A DNA stretch of 64,000 nucleotides from Meghimatium bilineatum (GCA_034231615.1 CM067318.1:31575723-31639722), one strand, 5' to 3'. Positions 25,060 through 37,714 are shown, numbered from the stretch's first letter. Notes: generated from the letters alone by a model not told the origin. Program-made: numbers and translations.

Positions 25060-25630
25060 CTATCTCTCTATCTATTGGCTTTTTCTAAAATGTTTTTAGG
25101 CGTCGTGGGGTGCTGAAGATTTTCTGTCTGTGGCCAACTGTGTTTCGCTTTCATGGTTAGGCCATGTTTTTTAACAATCTCTCTGATTGAATCTTCCCAT
25201 CTTGTTCTTGGTCTTTCTCTTGCTTTGTAGCCATTCTTTCTACTGTTGTTTGCCTAAATTTGCTGGTTGTGATGATTCCATTCGCTTAATGTTGCTTATT
25301 CAGTTGATCTGTTGTCGCTCTATATATTGTTTGCATGATATGGTCTTAGCTATCTTTCTGATGTTTTCATTTCTCATTCGGTATCTTCTGGTGACGTTTA
25401 TAGCATTCATAACCGTAAGGTTGTGTGTTTTTGTCAGGAGCATGTCTGGCACTGGTAACATAACTTTGGAATAAAGTTGGTGTTTATTATATGCGGTATG
25501 GTTGCTATGTTGATCGCTGGGTTTTTAAGCAGCGGTGACAGTTGGTATGTTACAGAATTTGCCGTCTTCCAATGCCGACACACACATTTACAGAACGTTA
25601 ACTTTGGTGAATACTTACAATAACACACAT
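25060..25630 (-). mobile_element. LINE 3' region relic
   Basis: Minus-strand frames give FIPKLCYQCQTCS, then RVMNAINVTRRYRMRNENIR, KIAKTISCKQYIERQQINWI and a KRKTKNKMGRFN-like end. The pattern …LCYQCQTW…RNExIR…Q.NW… is shared with the plus-strand relics at 49130 and 62916. Multiple stops are present. A short (CTAT)n tract lies at its 3' edge (about 25058-25078). Confidence 0.7.
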
Positions 25631-25995
25631 TTACCGAACGTTAACATTGGTGAATACTTACAATAAAACACACATTTACCGAAACGTATCTTTGAGGAAT
25701 ACTTCAAATAATACACACATTTACCGAACTCCAACTTTGGTGATAACTTCCAACACATACATTTACCGAACGCTAACTCTGGTGATAACTTCCAACACAT
25801 ACATTTACCGAACGCTAACTTTGGTGATAATTTCCAACACATACATTTACCGAACGCTAACTTTGGTGATAATTTCCAACACATACATTTACCGAACGCT
25901 AACTTTGGTGATAATTTCCAACACATACATTTACCGAACTCTAACTTTGGTGATTACTTCCAACACACACATTTACCGAACTCTAACTTTGGTAA
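25560..25995. repeat. 42-bp minisatellite (about 10 copies)
   Basis: Units contain ACATACATTTACCGAACGCT, then AACTTTGGTGATAATTTCC. Outer copies are more diverged. Because 42 is divisible by three, both strands stay open (WKLSPKLAFGKCM on minus). This is not a gene. Confidence 0.93.
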
Positions 25996-25999
25996 AATA

Positions 26000-26394
26000 C
26001 ATTTCTAGTTTCATAAAGTAGAAAATATATGAATATTGTCAACAAATAAATGTCTTTCAAACGACCTTTCTTAACATAACTTACCTCAAATGTGGCTATG
26101 TGATATGTAAGAACAAATTATCTATACTAGAAATAGTTAATATAGGGTATTATAGAAATTTACAGGGTTATAAATTATGTGGAAGAGATTTTATCACCCT
26201 AACTATTTAATTATTTGGTAGATCAATTCAATAAAATCAAGTAAATTCAATTCCTGTCATCCTTAAGAATTATTTTCAATAAATCAAGTCTGGAATACGA
26301 ATTAGATATAGTAATACTAATAAGGCCCAAAACACGTCATTGTCTCAGGTTGCCATACGTGAGACATCAGCACAAAAAGCTCTCCAAATATTCT
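26000..26394. other. No gene recognised
   Basis: AT-rich sequence with no ORF or repeat structure of note. Confidence 0.5.
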
Positions 26395-27590
26395 ATACTC
26401 AGAGGTGTCATGTGACGTATTCCTTCCAGAACGTTGTCTTCCCAATGAACTCTCTGAACCTCTCTCTGTCTTGGGCGATGTGGCTTGCATTTTCTAGCGA
26501 TGTATTCATGTTTTCTTTAATGTCATCAGTCCATCGTCTTCTTGGTCTGCCCCTTCTCCTCTTCTCCCAGGTACTCTTCCCTCCATTATTTGTCTTTCTA
26601 AACAGTTATGTCTCTTTATATGACCAAACAGGCGTAGTTTTCTTTTTGTTATTGTGTTTAGTAACCAACACTCTGGAATATTCAGTGTGTTTATAATATC
26701 AGAGTTTCTGATCTTATCCTTCCATGATATTCTAAGTATCTTTCTGTAGCATTTCAGCTCGAAGGCGTTGATCTTCTTTGCCGCTGTTTTACTTAGAGTC
26801 CATGTTTCACAGCCGTATGTTGCAACCGGAAAAATAAAAGTTCGTAACATTAGCACTTTCGTTTCTATTTTGTTGTTTTTTCCATATGTTTTTCAGCCGT
26901 GTTATTTTGCAATATGCCATTGCCAATCTCTTCCTTATTTCTGCCATGCAGTCTCCTGCACCGTTGATGTTTGCTCCTAAGTATTCAAATTTATCCACAC
27001 ATTCTATCTCGGTATTGTCAATTCTGATTTTTGGTTGTTGTGTTGTTATATCTGTTGACATGATTTTTGTTTTCTGCGTGTTTAAATACAAATTTTGTGC
27101 TTCGCTATATTTCTTTGTGTTCTTGATTAGTTGTTCCAATCCCTTTATATCGTTTGAAAGAAGTACTGTGTCGTCTGCGTAGCGTAGTTCCGGGATTAGG
27201 AATCCACCTATGTTTAAAGCGTGGTAGTCAGTGTTGTGAATGTCTTCTCTCACGTTCCTCATTATACTTTCAGCGTAGATGTTGAACAGGTATGGGGAGA
27301 GTGTGCACCCTTGCCTTACTCCACTCTGTACCTCAAACCATTCTGAGAGATCGTCCTCTAACTTCACTGCAGCCTTTTGATCTTGGTAAAGTTCCTCTAT
27401 TAGATGAATCAGATGTCTTGGGAAACCCATGCTGTTCATTATCTCCCATAGTTGCTGGTGTTGGACGCAGTCGAACGCTTTTGAGTAATCTATGAAACAC
27501 ATGTGCAGGTCAGTTGAAAATTCCCTACACTTTTCTATGATCAATCTCATGTTAAGAATGTGATACTCAGAGGAGTGTAGACAAAATACC
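26395..27590 (-). mobile_element. LINE, RT domain with one frameshift
   Basis: The upstream frame (27550 down to about 26810) holds MRLIIEKCREFSTDLHMCFI, DYSKAFDCVQHQQLWEIM (motif A), QSGVRQGCTLSPYLFNIYAE (motif B) and LRYADDTVLLS (motif C, catalytic YADD). After a frameshift the thumb continues with TYGCETWTLSKTAAKKINAF, YRKILRISWKDKIRN and RKLRLFGHIKRHN. The C-terminal tail runs to about 26400. The endonuclease and fingers are missing (5' truncation near 27590). Apart from the shift this RT is well preserved. Confidence 0.88.
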
Positions 27591-27599
27591 GCCAGTCAA

Positions 27600-27899
27600 T
27601 TTCTTAATGTTATTAATCCTGGATTTTCTCTGTTTTCTTCTTCGACCCTTGACTGTTCTTCTCAAAATAATTTTTGAAGGCGAGTTGTGTCTCTTACATG
27701 TTCAAGCCAAAGAAATTTACACAGTTTCACCACCTCCAAAAGTGGTTAGATATAAACAATAAAGTGCCATGTCGTAGTGTATGCTGTCATGTGCCGCCAT
27801 AACGCTCTGTCCATTGTGTTGCTAATAAATTCATTTTGTTACCTTTTCTCGTGCGACAATGACAACACATTCGGCGATTTCTCTCTTTGTCCTTCTGTC
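27600..27899. other. Spacer between two LINEs
   Basis: No gene or repeat is recognised. The region probably includes the decayed 3' tail of the LINE upstream on the minus strand. Confidence 0.4.
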
Positions 27900-30770
27900 T
27901 GTCACTTTCTGTCTGATTTCTTCCTGTCACCTCTTCCCTTGATCTTTTCAGTTGTTACTAAATGTTCAAGTTTTGCTCTACTCATTGCATAATGGACTTG
28001 ATGATGTTTTAGTTTGTTGCCTGTGTTACTGACTTGTCATTTTTTTTAGTGTAGTGTTTATTTGGGGCAGTATGAGGGATGCATTTGGTGGGATATTTGA
28101 TACTCTTTCAGATTCCTCTCTATCTTCAGGAAGGTGATGTTTCTTGTTTAGTTCTTCTGCTACCTGTACTTGGGATTTTTTTTTTTTTTCGCATCCATTT
28201 ATTGACTACTTCTTTGTTAGGATGGTTTTTGTGGGAGTTGTTTGTGTCTTTCCACAGCTTCTATAGTTGCCTTTTCTCTTCTAATGTGGCTCTATGTTTG
28301 CATCGATTTCACAGACCGCTGTTGGTGTTGATCTCATGCCACCACAAATGAAGCGGAGAGCCTGCCTTTGTACTCTGTCCAAGTGTGTGCAAGAACTTTT
28401 TGATGATATGGCTTTCAAGGAGAGATTGTAATCTAATATGGATCTGACGTATCCTATGTATTCATGGCTGTGTTGTCTAGTCGACTCCCCAGGATGTACT
28501 TGCATGTTGATTTAGCAAGTTCAGTCTCCTAGACCCTTTTTCTGTGATATTGTTAATAAAGTTGTTGAAGGTTAGCCTCTTGTTCAACTTAACACCTAGG
28601 GTATGTTGTGTTTTCTTCGCGATTTATTTAAGTTCATTCAAAAGTGTTTTTAAATTTCTTCTCTGTTTGTTTGTTGCTAAGTGTATATATGGTAAATGTG
28701 GCTTTACTGGTGATAACTTTCAGTTTGCAGATGTTACAGTATGTTTATATTGTGAGAAGTGTTTTTCAAAGTCTCCCTGCAGCCAGGTTAAGTCTGATCC
28801 ACTTGTCCATATGACAAGGTCTGCAAACAGGCTGTGTGGGTGTTAAGCAAGTCAGGGAGATCATTTGTGAAGATTAAAAATAGAGTACAGCTGAAAGCTG
28901 AGTTTTGTGGTAATCCTCCCTCAAGCGTACGTTTGTATGATAGTGTGTTGTTTCCTGCAGTTTGTATGGTTCTGTCACTTAAGTAGTTTTTAATTCATTT
29001 CCATATTTTCTCACAAATGACCATGTTTTGCAATTTTAGCAATAGTCACTTTCTCCATACCTTGTCATATGCTTACAATATGTCTACAAAGACAGCGACT
29101 GTACTCTTCACTTGCTGAAAATTGTCCTTCACATTCTGGATGAAGAAAAAGAGTTGATCTTGTCCTTGATCCTCTTCGGAAGCCTGTTTAAGAGTTGCTG
29201 AGGGACGATGAAGCTTCCAACCACCACCAGTATACCCTGTTGTTCAGCTTTCGTTCTGCAAGTTTACAGATGCTAGAAGTCAAAGAGATTGGCTGAAAGC
29301 TTTTTATACCATCTTCAAGCGTATAATTTTTAAATATTGGCTTGATAATAGCGGTCTTTCTGTCTGCTGGTAGGGTTCCACTTCGCCAATTGTATATATG
29401 AAGTTTAGAAGGTCTGATTTTCCTGTGGTTTCTAGATAGTATATCAGCATCTCATTGGATATTTTATCAGAACCTGCTGCTTTTCTTGGCTGCAGTTTCT
29501 TTAGTACAGCCTGGAGTTCTTGAATGGTGAAGTTATCATTGAAGAATGTAGTGTTTGTTGGTTTGGATCTTTCTTTAGATTTTATAATCTTGCGAATTGT
29601 ATTTTCTAGTACTTTCCTACGGAAGGTTTTGTTGATGCTTGAAAAAAAGTATTTGTAGAAACTATTTGGTTTGTCTATGTCTTCCACTAGTATCTGGTTT
29701 TAAGTCCGCAGTGGTTTTGAGTTTGTGTGTTTGTTTTCCCTGAAAACAAGGTTGTTTAATATCTTCCAGGCTCTCCTGCCATGAGTTTGATCTTAGTACA
29801 AGTTTCTGACCATTTTTGTTGTTTTGCATCTTTTGTTTCTAGTCTGATCAATGCTGTTAGTTTAGTATATTCTGTTCTGTTTGCATATGTAAGAAGTTTC
29901 TCTGCTTTCTTTCTTGCTTCTTTTCTTTTTTGACAAGTTCTTCAAGTTTCTTTGTCCAGAATGGGTTATATTTTTTTTCAGCATCCTCAGGGGATTTTTC
30001 TGTAGGCTGCATTAAGTATGGTTGTGGAGATATTTTTGTATAAGGTGTTTATATCTGTGTTTTTGCCAATCTTAGTTATATTTTCATGTGTGGAAATTTT
30101 GAATTGTTCCCAGTCTGCTTGTTTGTGGTTCCATAGAGGTGTTTTTCGTAGTGGGTGGTTTCTTGTTTATGAGATTTGAGGAGTTTAGAATGGTGGTCAC
30201 TTTCTATACCACAAAGGACTCTCAGAATAGTCATTTTGAAGGTTTGCGGATATGATAGTGGATGAGGAATCTTGCAATATCATTAGGTTGCAGTTGTTGC
30301 ATAGTTCATCTATGCTGTTTCCCATGGTGTTTCTGCCGTTGAATCTTGAGACAGATATGTGTGCATTGAAGTATCCTGCAATGATAGTTCTCTCGGCATC
30401 TGTGGTGCTAATGACAATTTTTTCTTGGGGCCAATATGAATTGAGCAGTGTATACCATAGACCATGTTAGCATATATTTATTTCCTGCACATCGTTTCCG
30501 TTGTTTGTCATGTTTATACCTTCTTCATGTATGTCATTTCTTATGAAAGTTTCATTGTCTCTGCACTTCTGACATTTACATTTGTATATAATATAACCTG
30601 ATGTTGAGTTTTGTTGGGGTTTTTTTTTGTTTGTAGTATTCCCTGCAGTAGTGCAATGTGGTTATCATGTTTGCGTAGTGTTCTACGCAGTTCCCGCGTC
30701 TTTTTTCTCAGTCCGGATATGTTCAGATGTATATATTTACTGTGCCTCTCGAGGCTGACTTTTCGCTCAA
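27900..30770 (-). mobile_element. Near full-length but decayed LINE (endonuclease, RT, C-terminal region)
   Basis: Read from 30770 downwards on the minus strand. The start of an AP-endonuclease reads KYIHLNISGLRKKTRELRRT and LRKHDNHIALLQ. The DFNAH motif is decayed to ERTIIAGYFNAH (catalytic Asp replaced by Tyr), with ELCNNCNLMILQDSSS. Then come FTIQELQAVLKKLQPRKAAG and SDKISNEML (start of RT), a much-mutated polymerase section, and YIGYVRSILDYNLSLKAISS with LDRVQRQALRFICGGMRSTP at about 28290-28505. The tail (SNIPPNASLILPQ) extends to about 28030. Numerous stops and frameshifts make it inactive. Confidence 0.82.
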
Positions 30771-31494
30771 GGCAACGGGAAGCGAACTGCGAGGCTGGGA
30801 CCTTTTATGTGGTGACGTCCCGCTCATATGATATATTTGTGTTTATGTACTTTCATGCTAGGGTTCTGTTTCTGGAGATTGCTTTTAAACCCAGAAGCCG
30901 GTTCCAACAAAGTAAGGCCTGGGACCAGGAACAGCATTTTCCAACTGGTACAATGCTGTTTTGTCTTGTCTCTTTCCAGACTCCCATCTATGGGTAATGA
31001 ATCTGAAGCGTGCTTCAGCACTCTCCATTCCCCGCCACCTATAGTCTGCCGGCATATAAGACATGTGCCATGTCTGCCAAATTTAGAAAGAAATTTAGGA
31101 TCGGCATGTCCTGAATCGGATGGTTTCATCTCAGGCATCCACTTCCTCAAGTTGGTTTCTGGGTGTCAGTTCGACATAAAGCATCAAACCGATGAGATCT
31201 TGACAGTACGGGCCACAGGAAATAGGCTCTATGATGGACTGCAATACCACAAGTTGGACGGCCCTGTACTCCAGGGAAAGGGAGCGTGTGATTATCAACA
31301 ACAGGACGTTACGACATACAAACACATAACTGTAAAGATAGAATGCTGGTGGGGTTTTCACACAAAAACCCTACTATACAGTCATATCATCCTCTAAACA
31401 TATAATTTTACATGGTGGTTGGTCTGGTGACCACTGATGGATGCTACGCGGCCTTCCGTATGCTGGTAGGTGTCCCTGACCAGTCTAGTTTCCA
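30771..31494. other. Possible 5' region of the LINE; uncharacterised frames
   Basis: Overlapping open frames exist on plus (30828-31397) and minus (30824-31150; 31131-31361). The minus frame contains a C-x2-C pair (GTCLICRQTIGGGEW) that could be part of a zinc-finger LINE ORF1. That would fit its place just 5' of the endonuclease on the same strand, but I cannot confirm it. Base composition is richer in G and C than the flanks. Confidence 0.3.
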
Positions 31495-32008
31495 GTAGGT
31501 AGAATGGGCGTTGTTACTAATAAGTAGTAGGTAGAATGGGCGTTGTTACTAATAAGTAGTAGGTAGAATGGGCGTTGTTACTATTAAACAGTAGGTAGAA
31601 TGGGCGTTGTTACTAATAAGTAGTAGGTAGAATGGGCGTTGTTACTAATAAGTAGTAGGTAGAATGGGCGTTGTTACTATTAAACAGTAGGTAGAATGGG
31701 CGTTGTTACTATTAAACAGTAGGTAGAATGTGTGTTGTTACTATTAAGTAGTAGGTAGAATGGGTGTTGTTACTATTAAGTAGTAGGTAGAATGTGTGTT
31801 GTTACTATTAAGTAGTAGGTAGAATGTGTGTTGTTACTAATAAGTAGTAGGTAGAATGTGTGTTGTTACTAATAAGTAGTAGGTAGAATGTGTGTTGTTA
31901 CTAATAAGTAGTAGGTAGAATGGGTGTTGTTACTAATAAGTAGTAGGTAGAATGTGTGTTGTTACTATTAATTAGTAGGTAGAATGGGCGTTGTTACTAT
32001 CAAGTAGA
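31495..32008. repeat. 32-bp minisatellite (16 copies)
   Basis: Units contain AGTAGGTAGAATGGGCGTTG followed by TTACTAATAAGT. Variants are GGGCG/TGTGTG and AATAAG/ATTAAA. Variant types cluster along the array, indicating local expansion of neighbouring units. Confidence 0.96.
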
Positions 32009-33847
32009 AGACAACGTTAACGTTACTTATTTAAATAAACAGTTATGTTGTAGTGTTATAGTATCATCTAGAGGTCCGACTATTCTCTCCCACCTTCTAT
32101 AAAAACTACGCTCCTGCGGACTGAAGGTAGGAGAGAATTGAATCGGGGTCTCATTACAGAATTCCCTACTTTTATGTGAGTGTCTGGAAACTTAAGACAC
32201 GTGAGAGTTTCTGAACAGGCAGAAATACTCATTAAAGTGAAGGGTTTTCACATACTTTAGGGTGTCATGGATGAAATGGGCCCCGAATTCATTATAGCAT
32301 GGAGACGCTGGACGAGCTAGAAAGTTGGAACAAAAGATTCAGAAGGATAAACAATGTTTCTCAAGTAATTCAACCGCGAAGGGTTTACAGAACGGGACAC
32401 ACTACGAGGAGAAAGTCAAATGCAGATTTGACTTACACGCATGGGAACGCATAAATCAACACGACTGAACCCATTAGCTGTGGCATAGTTGCAGGAATGT
32501 TGAAATACGAGATTAATTAAAATGAAAACTAGTTTGTGGCTAGTCGTTCTGTGAAATGAAGGAAACGGATACATAAATCGTGGTAGTGAGTGTAATTAGA
32601 ATCAGAAATAGACATTTTGGGGAGGAATCTGATTAGAGTTTTAAGATAGAGAAGGGGAGGTATTAGAACCAAGATTGACAGAAGACAAAATAGTTGTTAG
32701 CTTGTGTGAGAAGACTATAGAAATTGACCAATCAAGTGCTTGGACACACACAACGAGTCAGAGAAGGATTGATGACAAAAAGGGCTGTTGTCTAGTTTTT
32801 CTAGATTCCCAGCTGAGTTTGCCGAGGGAGGTGGAGGTTCCCACTTAAATTCCCTCTTGAGTTTTCGGAGAGTTAGGGTCTGGAGTCGCCGACCCCAGCA
32901 GTGAGAAGGGCCCACTGCAAGACGGAGACGTCAGAAGTCAAGACGTTAGGACTTGCACTGGACAGTCCATAGTTAGTTTAGCCGTCGTGTCCAGAGTCTA
33001 GAAGTTTCCCCGGAGAAACACTAGACATTGTTCTACAGTCTAGAAGTTATTTTAGTTAGGTAGATACGATTCTGAATCGAGCAGTCTACAGGTTAAAAAG
33101 TAACTGGAAGAATTATCTCACTGAAGTTGAAGATTACAGTGTTTGTTGAAGTTCAATTAAGCACTCACAGACTACATTACTTGCTAAGCAGTTGAAGTTT
33201 ATATTTATTGCTGAAGTAGAACTAAGCAGTTGAAGTTCATATGGATGTTGGAACTTGAAGTTTATAATTGCTGGATGTTGTACCTCGATACATATGTTGT
33301 GGACTTATCAATTTGTAATAAAGTTACATATGTATGTATATAATATACATGTGTTGATCTTCACGTTGGAGTATTGTTTTAGTAGATGGTTGCCATTACT
33401 GTTTGTTGTGTCAGTAGAAGGAGTGCTTCAGAGAGAGGATATATAGTGGATTAACGTACAAGTTATCCTTTATTACTTCTTCATATTCAGTTATCATTAC
33501 ATACATATCAATTACATATGACGCCAAGTTCGTTACACTGTCATAACAGAGGTCAAATAACAAACAGTAAATAAGATAATATTTGCAAAAATTCTTAATT
33601 AGATAAACGATTTTTGCTAAATTTAAATAGTAGATATATTGATTTTTTTTTAGATTTTTATAATAGATGGAATGCTTTCTGCTAATTATAATTAGCTAAT
33701 CGATCCAAGGTTGAAAATTTAAATTATTAAATGTATCGATTGTTCCATTTTTCAGTTAGACAATGTGTTAATTAATATACATTACAGTTAGTGAGAACGA
33801 AAGACTTTAGCACATTCACAGAGTAAATATGATTTTGTATTCTTTTT
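32009..33847. other. No gene recognised; hairpin and possible LTR-like segment
   Basis: A 16-bp near-perfect inverted repeat lies at 32082-32097 and 32123-32138. From about 32700 to 33540 the sequence includes GC-rich blocks, direct repeats of AAGCAGTTGAAGTT and an AATAAA signal near 33319, then an end ATTACATATGACGCCAAGTT. That arrangement could be a degraded solo LTR, but I find no paired copy or target duplication. No coding region. Confidence 0.3.
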
Positions 33848-34035
33848 CTTCTTTAGTGTTAATTTTCAAAATTCCACTGGATCTCTGGTGTAGCAGGACA
33901 CATTTGTAGCAGGACAAGAGTCCCACAAGTTTTCCAGCCAGATCTAGTCCAGAGAATGGAAATGCGTTGTATTACCGTTTTATTTGCGCTAATGATCTGG
34001 CACACCCGTCTTTGACGGGATATTCCTTGGTAAAC
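33848..34035 (+). repeat. Dispersed repeat, best copy
   Basis: A segment with CCACTGGATCTCTGGTGTAG, AGAATGGAAATGCGTTGTAT and TTTATTTGCGCTAATG aligns in order with 62752-62915 (about 80 percent by eye) and with the minus-strand segment 14025-14120. No terminal repeats or tRNA-like boxes are visible. In copy 62752 the conserved block is followed at once by LINE RT sequence. Confidence 0.65.
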
Positions 34036-34169
34036 GCGTATATTTTAGTTGTTACCACACGTAACAAACAACAATAAAAACAGATTGTACAAGAAAAAAC
34101 ACGAAAGATAATTGAATGCATTTTATTTAGATCTGTTTAAAATGTAGCGGTATATCAGCAAACATCAGT

Positions 34170-34752
34170 TCACAGCAATCAGCAGTAAGTTTTATGTATA
34201 CATCAGCAGTAAATTTTTTGTATATATTATCAGTAAATTGTTGTTATATATTAGCATTAAGGTATATGTGCATATCAGCAGTAAGTGGTTTGTGTATTTC
34301 AACAGTAAGTAGTGTGTATATCAGCAGTAAGTAGTCTGTGTATATCAGCAGTAAGTAGTCTGTGTATATCAGCAGTAAGTAGTCTGTGTATATCAGCAGT
34401 AAGTAGTGTGTATATCAGCAGTAAGTAGTGTGTATATCAGCAGTAAGTAGTGTGTATATCAGCAGTAAGTAGTGTGTATATCAGCAGTAAGTAGTGTGTA
34501 TATCAGCAGTAAGTAGTCTGTGTATATCAGCAGTAAGTAGTGTGTGTATCAGCAGTAAGTAGTCTGTGTATATCAGCAGTAAGTAGTCTGTGTATATCAG
34601 CAGTAAGTAGTCTGTGTATATCAGCAGTAAGTAGTCTGTGTATATCAGCAGTAAGTAGTCTGTGTATATCAGCAGTAAGTAGTCTGTGTATATCAGCAGT
34701 AAGTAGTCTGTGTATATCAGCAGTAAGTAGTCTGTGTATATCAGCAGTAATG
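34170..34752. repeat. 24-bp minisatellite with 21-bp variant (about 25 copies)
   Basis: Units contain TATATCAGCAGTAAGTAGTC then TGTG, with a 3-bp-shorter variant ending AGTGTG. The first copies are diverged. The reading frame stays open over the 24-bp run (CISAVSSL), with no meaning as a gene. Confidence 0.95.
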
Positions 34753-35029
34753 CATTAACAGCAACAAATCTCTTGATAATCAGAAGTAATAGTGAGCATC
34801 AATATTAGAATCATAAAGTTATTGTGTACTGTGTACAAACTTAGTTGTAGGCTGATGAAAGCATCGAGTCCAGCTCTGCAATAATAAGCTCAATCAGGTC
34901 ATATAGTACGCATGCCAGTTTACTATCTCCAAATCCCACAAATTTAACACTAATACAGGCTCACTAACTTATCAGTTTATAAATTTTAATAACAATCCCG
35001 TACAGCATTGAATAAACCATCAAGCCCTT

Positions 35030-35225
35030 ATGTGGCTAAAATGAGGGTAAAAGAAAAAGAGGAAGACCTAAAACTGTCCTTAAAAACACCATTCTTAAAG
35101 AAGGGGGATTAATAGACTGTAAGACCATTCAGGAACTAAAGCTGCAAGCAGCGGACCGTATCATATGGATAACTAAAACCTCTGCCCTACGTGTCGCTTG
35201 CGGCACGAAAGGAACAAACTAAATT
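35030..35225 (+). mobile_element. LINE 3' terminal relic
   Basis: The translation reads GKRKRGRPKTVLKNTILKEG, IDCKTIQELKLQAADRIIWI and ALRVACGTKGTN, ending in a stop. This is the typical C-terminal RGRPxTxWxxTxxxE … AxDRxxWxxxVxALCxxG segment of RTE-like LINE proteins. Only about 190 bp remain. Confidence 0.78.
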
Positions 35226-35259
35226 AAAAACAGCATAGTTTCCTCGCCCAACCGGAACA

Positions 35260-36632
35260 TACATCATCATCATGTAGAGTTTACTAGACAGGATGTAGTA
35301 GTCATCACGGCCTTTCGAAACTTCCACAGATAATCCACGTTAATCTTCCTGTGTCTGTGACTTCAGGTGACGGTTCATATTTACATCCATCGTTTACATG
35401 ACCTACCTCTATTTCGTTTCCTTGGCATCATCCTCTCTATTATAATCTTGCATTATAATCATGTCGTTTGTTATTATTTAATTTTCTAAACAGAATCTTT
35501 TTTGCTCAGCTAATTTTCTTTTGATATTCTCAGAATGTCCCGATTAGTGATCTTCTTGATCCATGATTTCTGATAATTTTTCTGCATTATTTTGTTTAAA
35601 ATGCTGCAATTTGATTTTTTTTCATCACTGCAATTATTCTCACTGCAATTTTTGTCACTACGATTTCCCACAGTTGATGGTTTGAGAAATTCAAACTGAT
35701 CTCTCTTAACCACCTTGATCTGTCATGATATCTGCAGATACTCTGAATCCCAGTTTGTCAGCACTCTCTCTCTCTTGATATATATATATATATATGACTC
35801 CCTATATTTCCTTTAATTCGCTTGTCCGACAATAGCAGCCCGTGTGGATACTCACACAGCAGTGAGATTGTGTAACAGCCTGTGCGAGTCCTCACACACC
35901 TGGGAAGCTATAAGACCGATGGAAAGTGTAATCTACTGAGACCGCAAAAGGATGTTGTTGATTAATATATTTATTGTTAATACACGTCGTTTATTCGTTG
36001 TTTACCAACGACTTTTCATGTTTATGTTAACCCACTAGAGGTCATTCTTTGAATGAGAGCTATACAGAGATACTAGTTCAAATGTATTACTATTGAATGA
36101 ATATGTATTGAATATTGGAGATACTTGTCCACAAGGGGTCAAGCCGGTAGGCTACTTTCAATAAAAGTGTTGAAAAGGTTAACGAAAAACCACAACTCTA
36201 TAGTCTAAAATAGGTAACTCTGTTATTTATGCTTGCTGTCAAATTGCAGCAGCATTTACGCCCCATTTTAAAGAATTTTGTAAATTGTGTCTCTGTCATT
36301 ATAGTATTACATGTTTCATTAAACATATTATCACAGCAAAATGGAAAAAATTGCTAGCATATAATATTCTGGGGGCAACAATAAACGACACATATTTTGG
36401 CAATAGTGATTGTCTTGGCAGTATTTCCATGTAGTAGTTTGCCATTTCGGAAATTGAACCAGACATTATCAGTTTTCATTAATTCTCACAAATTTGTCCC
36501 AGATATGCCTTCACAAATTGATTGTATTTAAGCTAAACTACACATAAAGAAAGAAATGGCTGTTAGAAAATGGGCTTGCAGAGCAACCTTTTCTATATTT
36601 CCGAGCTATACAACTAAGCACATTTGTTGTTT
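35260..36632. other. No gene recognised downstream of the FMRFamide gene
   Basis: Probably the 3' UTR and flank of the minus-strand FMRFamide gene. A minus-strand AATAAA lies near 35960 but I cannot assign it as the poly(A) site. A minus frame at 35510-35713 ends SWIKKITNRDILRI, which resembles the SWxDKxTNxEVL segment of LINE RTs and may be a relic. A (TA)n tract lies at about 35778-35796. Confidence 0.35.
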
Positions 36633-36780
36633 TTAATTTTTAGCCATATCGTCGTCAGACGTTCGGCCAAAGCGCATATATTCAGTTTTTCTTTTATCAA
36701 TTTCTTGTTCAGAAGATTCCAATTCCTTGTCATTGTCGTAATTATTATTGTCTTCGTTCAAGTCTCGTCTCTTTCCAAAT
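36633..36780 (-). CDS. FMRFa: FMRFamide precursor, exon V (terminal coding exon)
   Basis: Found by reading the minus strand; it has no ATG start of its own. A strong acceptor (TGTTCTTTTTGTTCTCAG) precedes A-TTT-GGA-AAG-AGA-CGA. The first A completes a codon begun in the upstream exon, and the next residues are FGKRR: an amidation Gly plus a basic cleavage site. The exon then encodes an acidic spacer (DLNEDNNNYDNDKELESSEQ), a KR site, the heptapeptide KTEYMRF followed by Gly-Arg, and a short acidic tail ending in TAA at 36633. KTEYMRFamide looks like the counterpart of the YMRFamide heptapeptide known from pond-snail heptapeptide transcripts. Forty-eight whole codons. The product would be secreted and processed in neurons. 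Confidence 0.82.
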
Positions 36781-37714
36781 CTGAGAACAAAAAGAACATT
36801 TGCATGAATAAAAAGATTAAGTTGTATTTCAACACAACAAATTATAACAGCATACTACAAAGTATAATAGCAATATGCACATAGAGACCTATATTAAAAC
36901 ACGCAGCAAATGACAAGCGAATGAGTACTCGATTTATTTTTCATATATGACCATTCATATTCAACAAACTATCAGCATCAAATAAGATTACAGACATTTG
37001 CTCCCAACCTCACATTAAAGGGGCAGATTAACAGGGAAAATTGAAAAAATATCGATACTTTTATTGTACGAAGATATTGGTATCAAATTAAAGAGTATGT
37101 ATTTATGCACATTTTGCTTAAAGACATTTGGTCATAGCGTTTATAGTTTTTGTGATATATACTTTTGGCATATTTGGGGGTGGGTCCCCGATTATTAATA
37201 AGTGTTGCAAAAATGTTCAGTATGTTTGAGAAAAACAGTGAACAGTTCATATTAATTTTAAAATAATGAACACCTCCCTATGTAATTGTCGTAAATAGCC
37301 TCGTTTTGAATGTGCAAATTTTTCATACACGCATGTCAAGTTTAGGTATCAATTTGTAATCAAGTTATTAATTCAAAATGTCAGAAAATATTTCTCAGTA
37401 CTGCAGAAATATTGATGATATAGATTATAGATATACTTCAACAGTATGATATGGCAGATCTGCCCAAAACACTTAAGAGTTGATTGCTGTTAATATTGCT
37501 GTTGACATTGCAACCTTAGTTTTTAATGATGGATCAGAAGCTCTGCAAGCTACTAGAAGTGACATGCAGAAAATTCACGTTGGATTGCTTCGCAAGAACT
37601 GATTCTAAGAGACTGTTAAATGCACAAAATAAGGTTACCGAGGCAACCCTAGAAGTCAGAAGAGCCAGGAGAAGGAGGAGATTGGGTCTAGACGAAGCAC
37701 AAGTTGAAGCTGAA

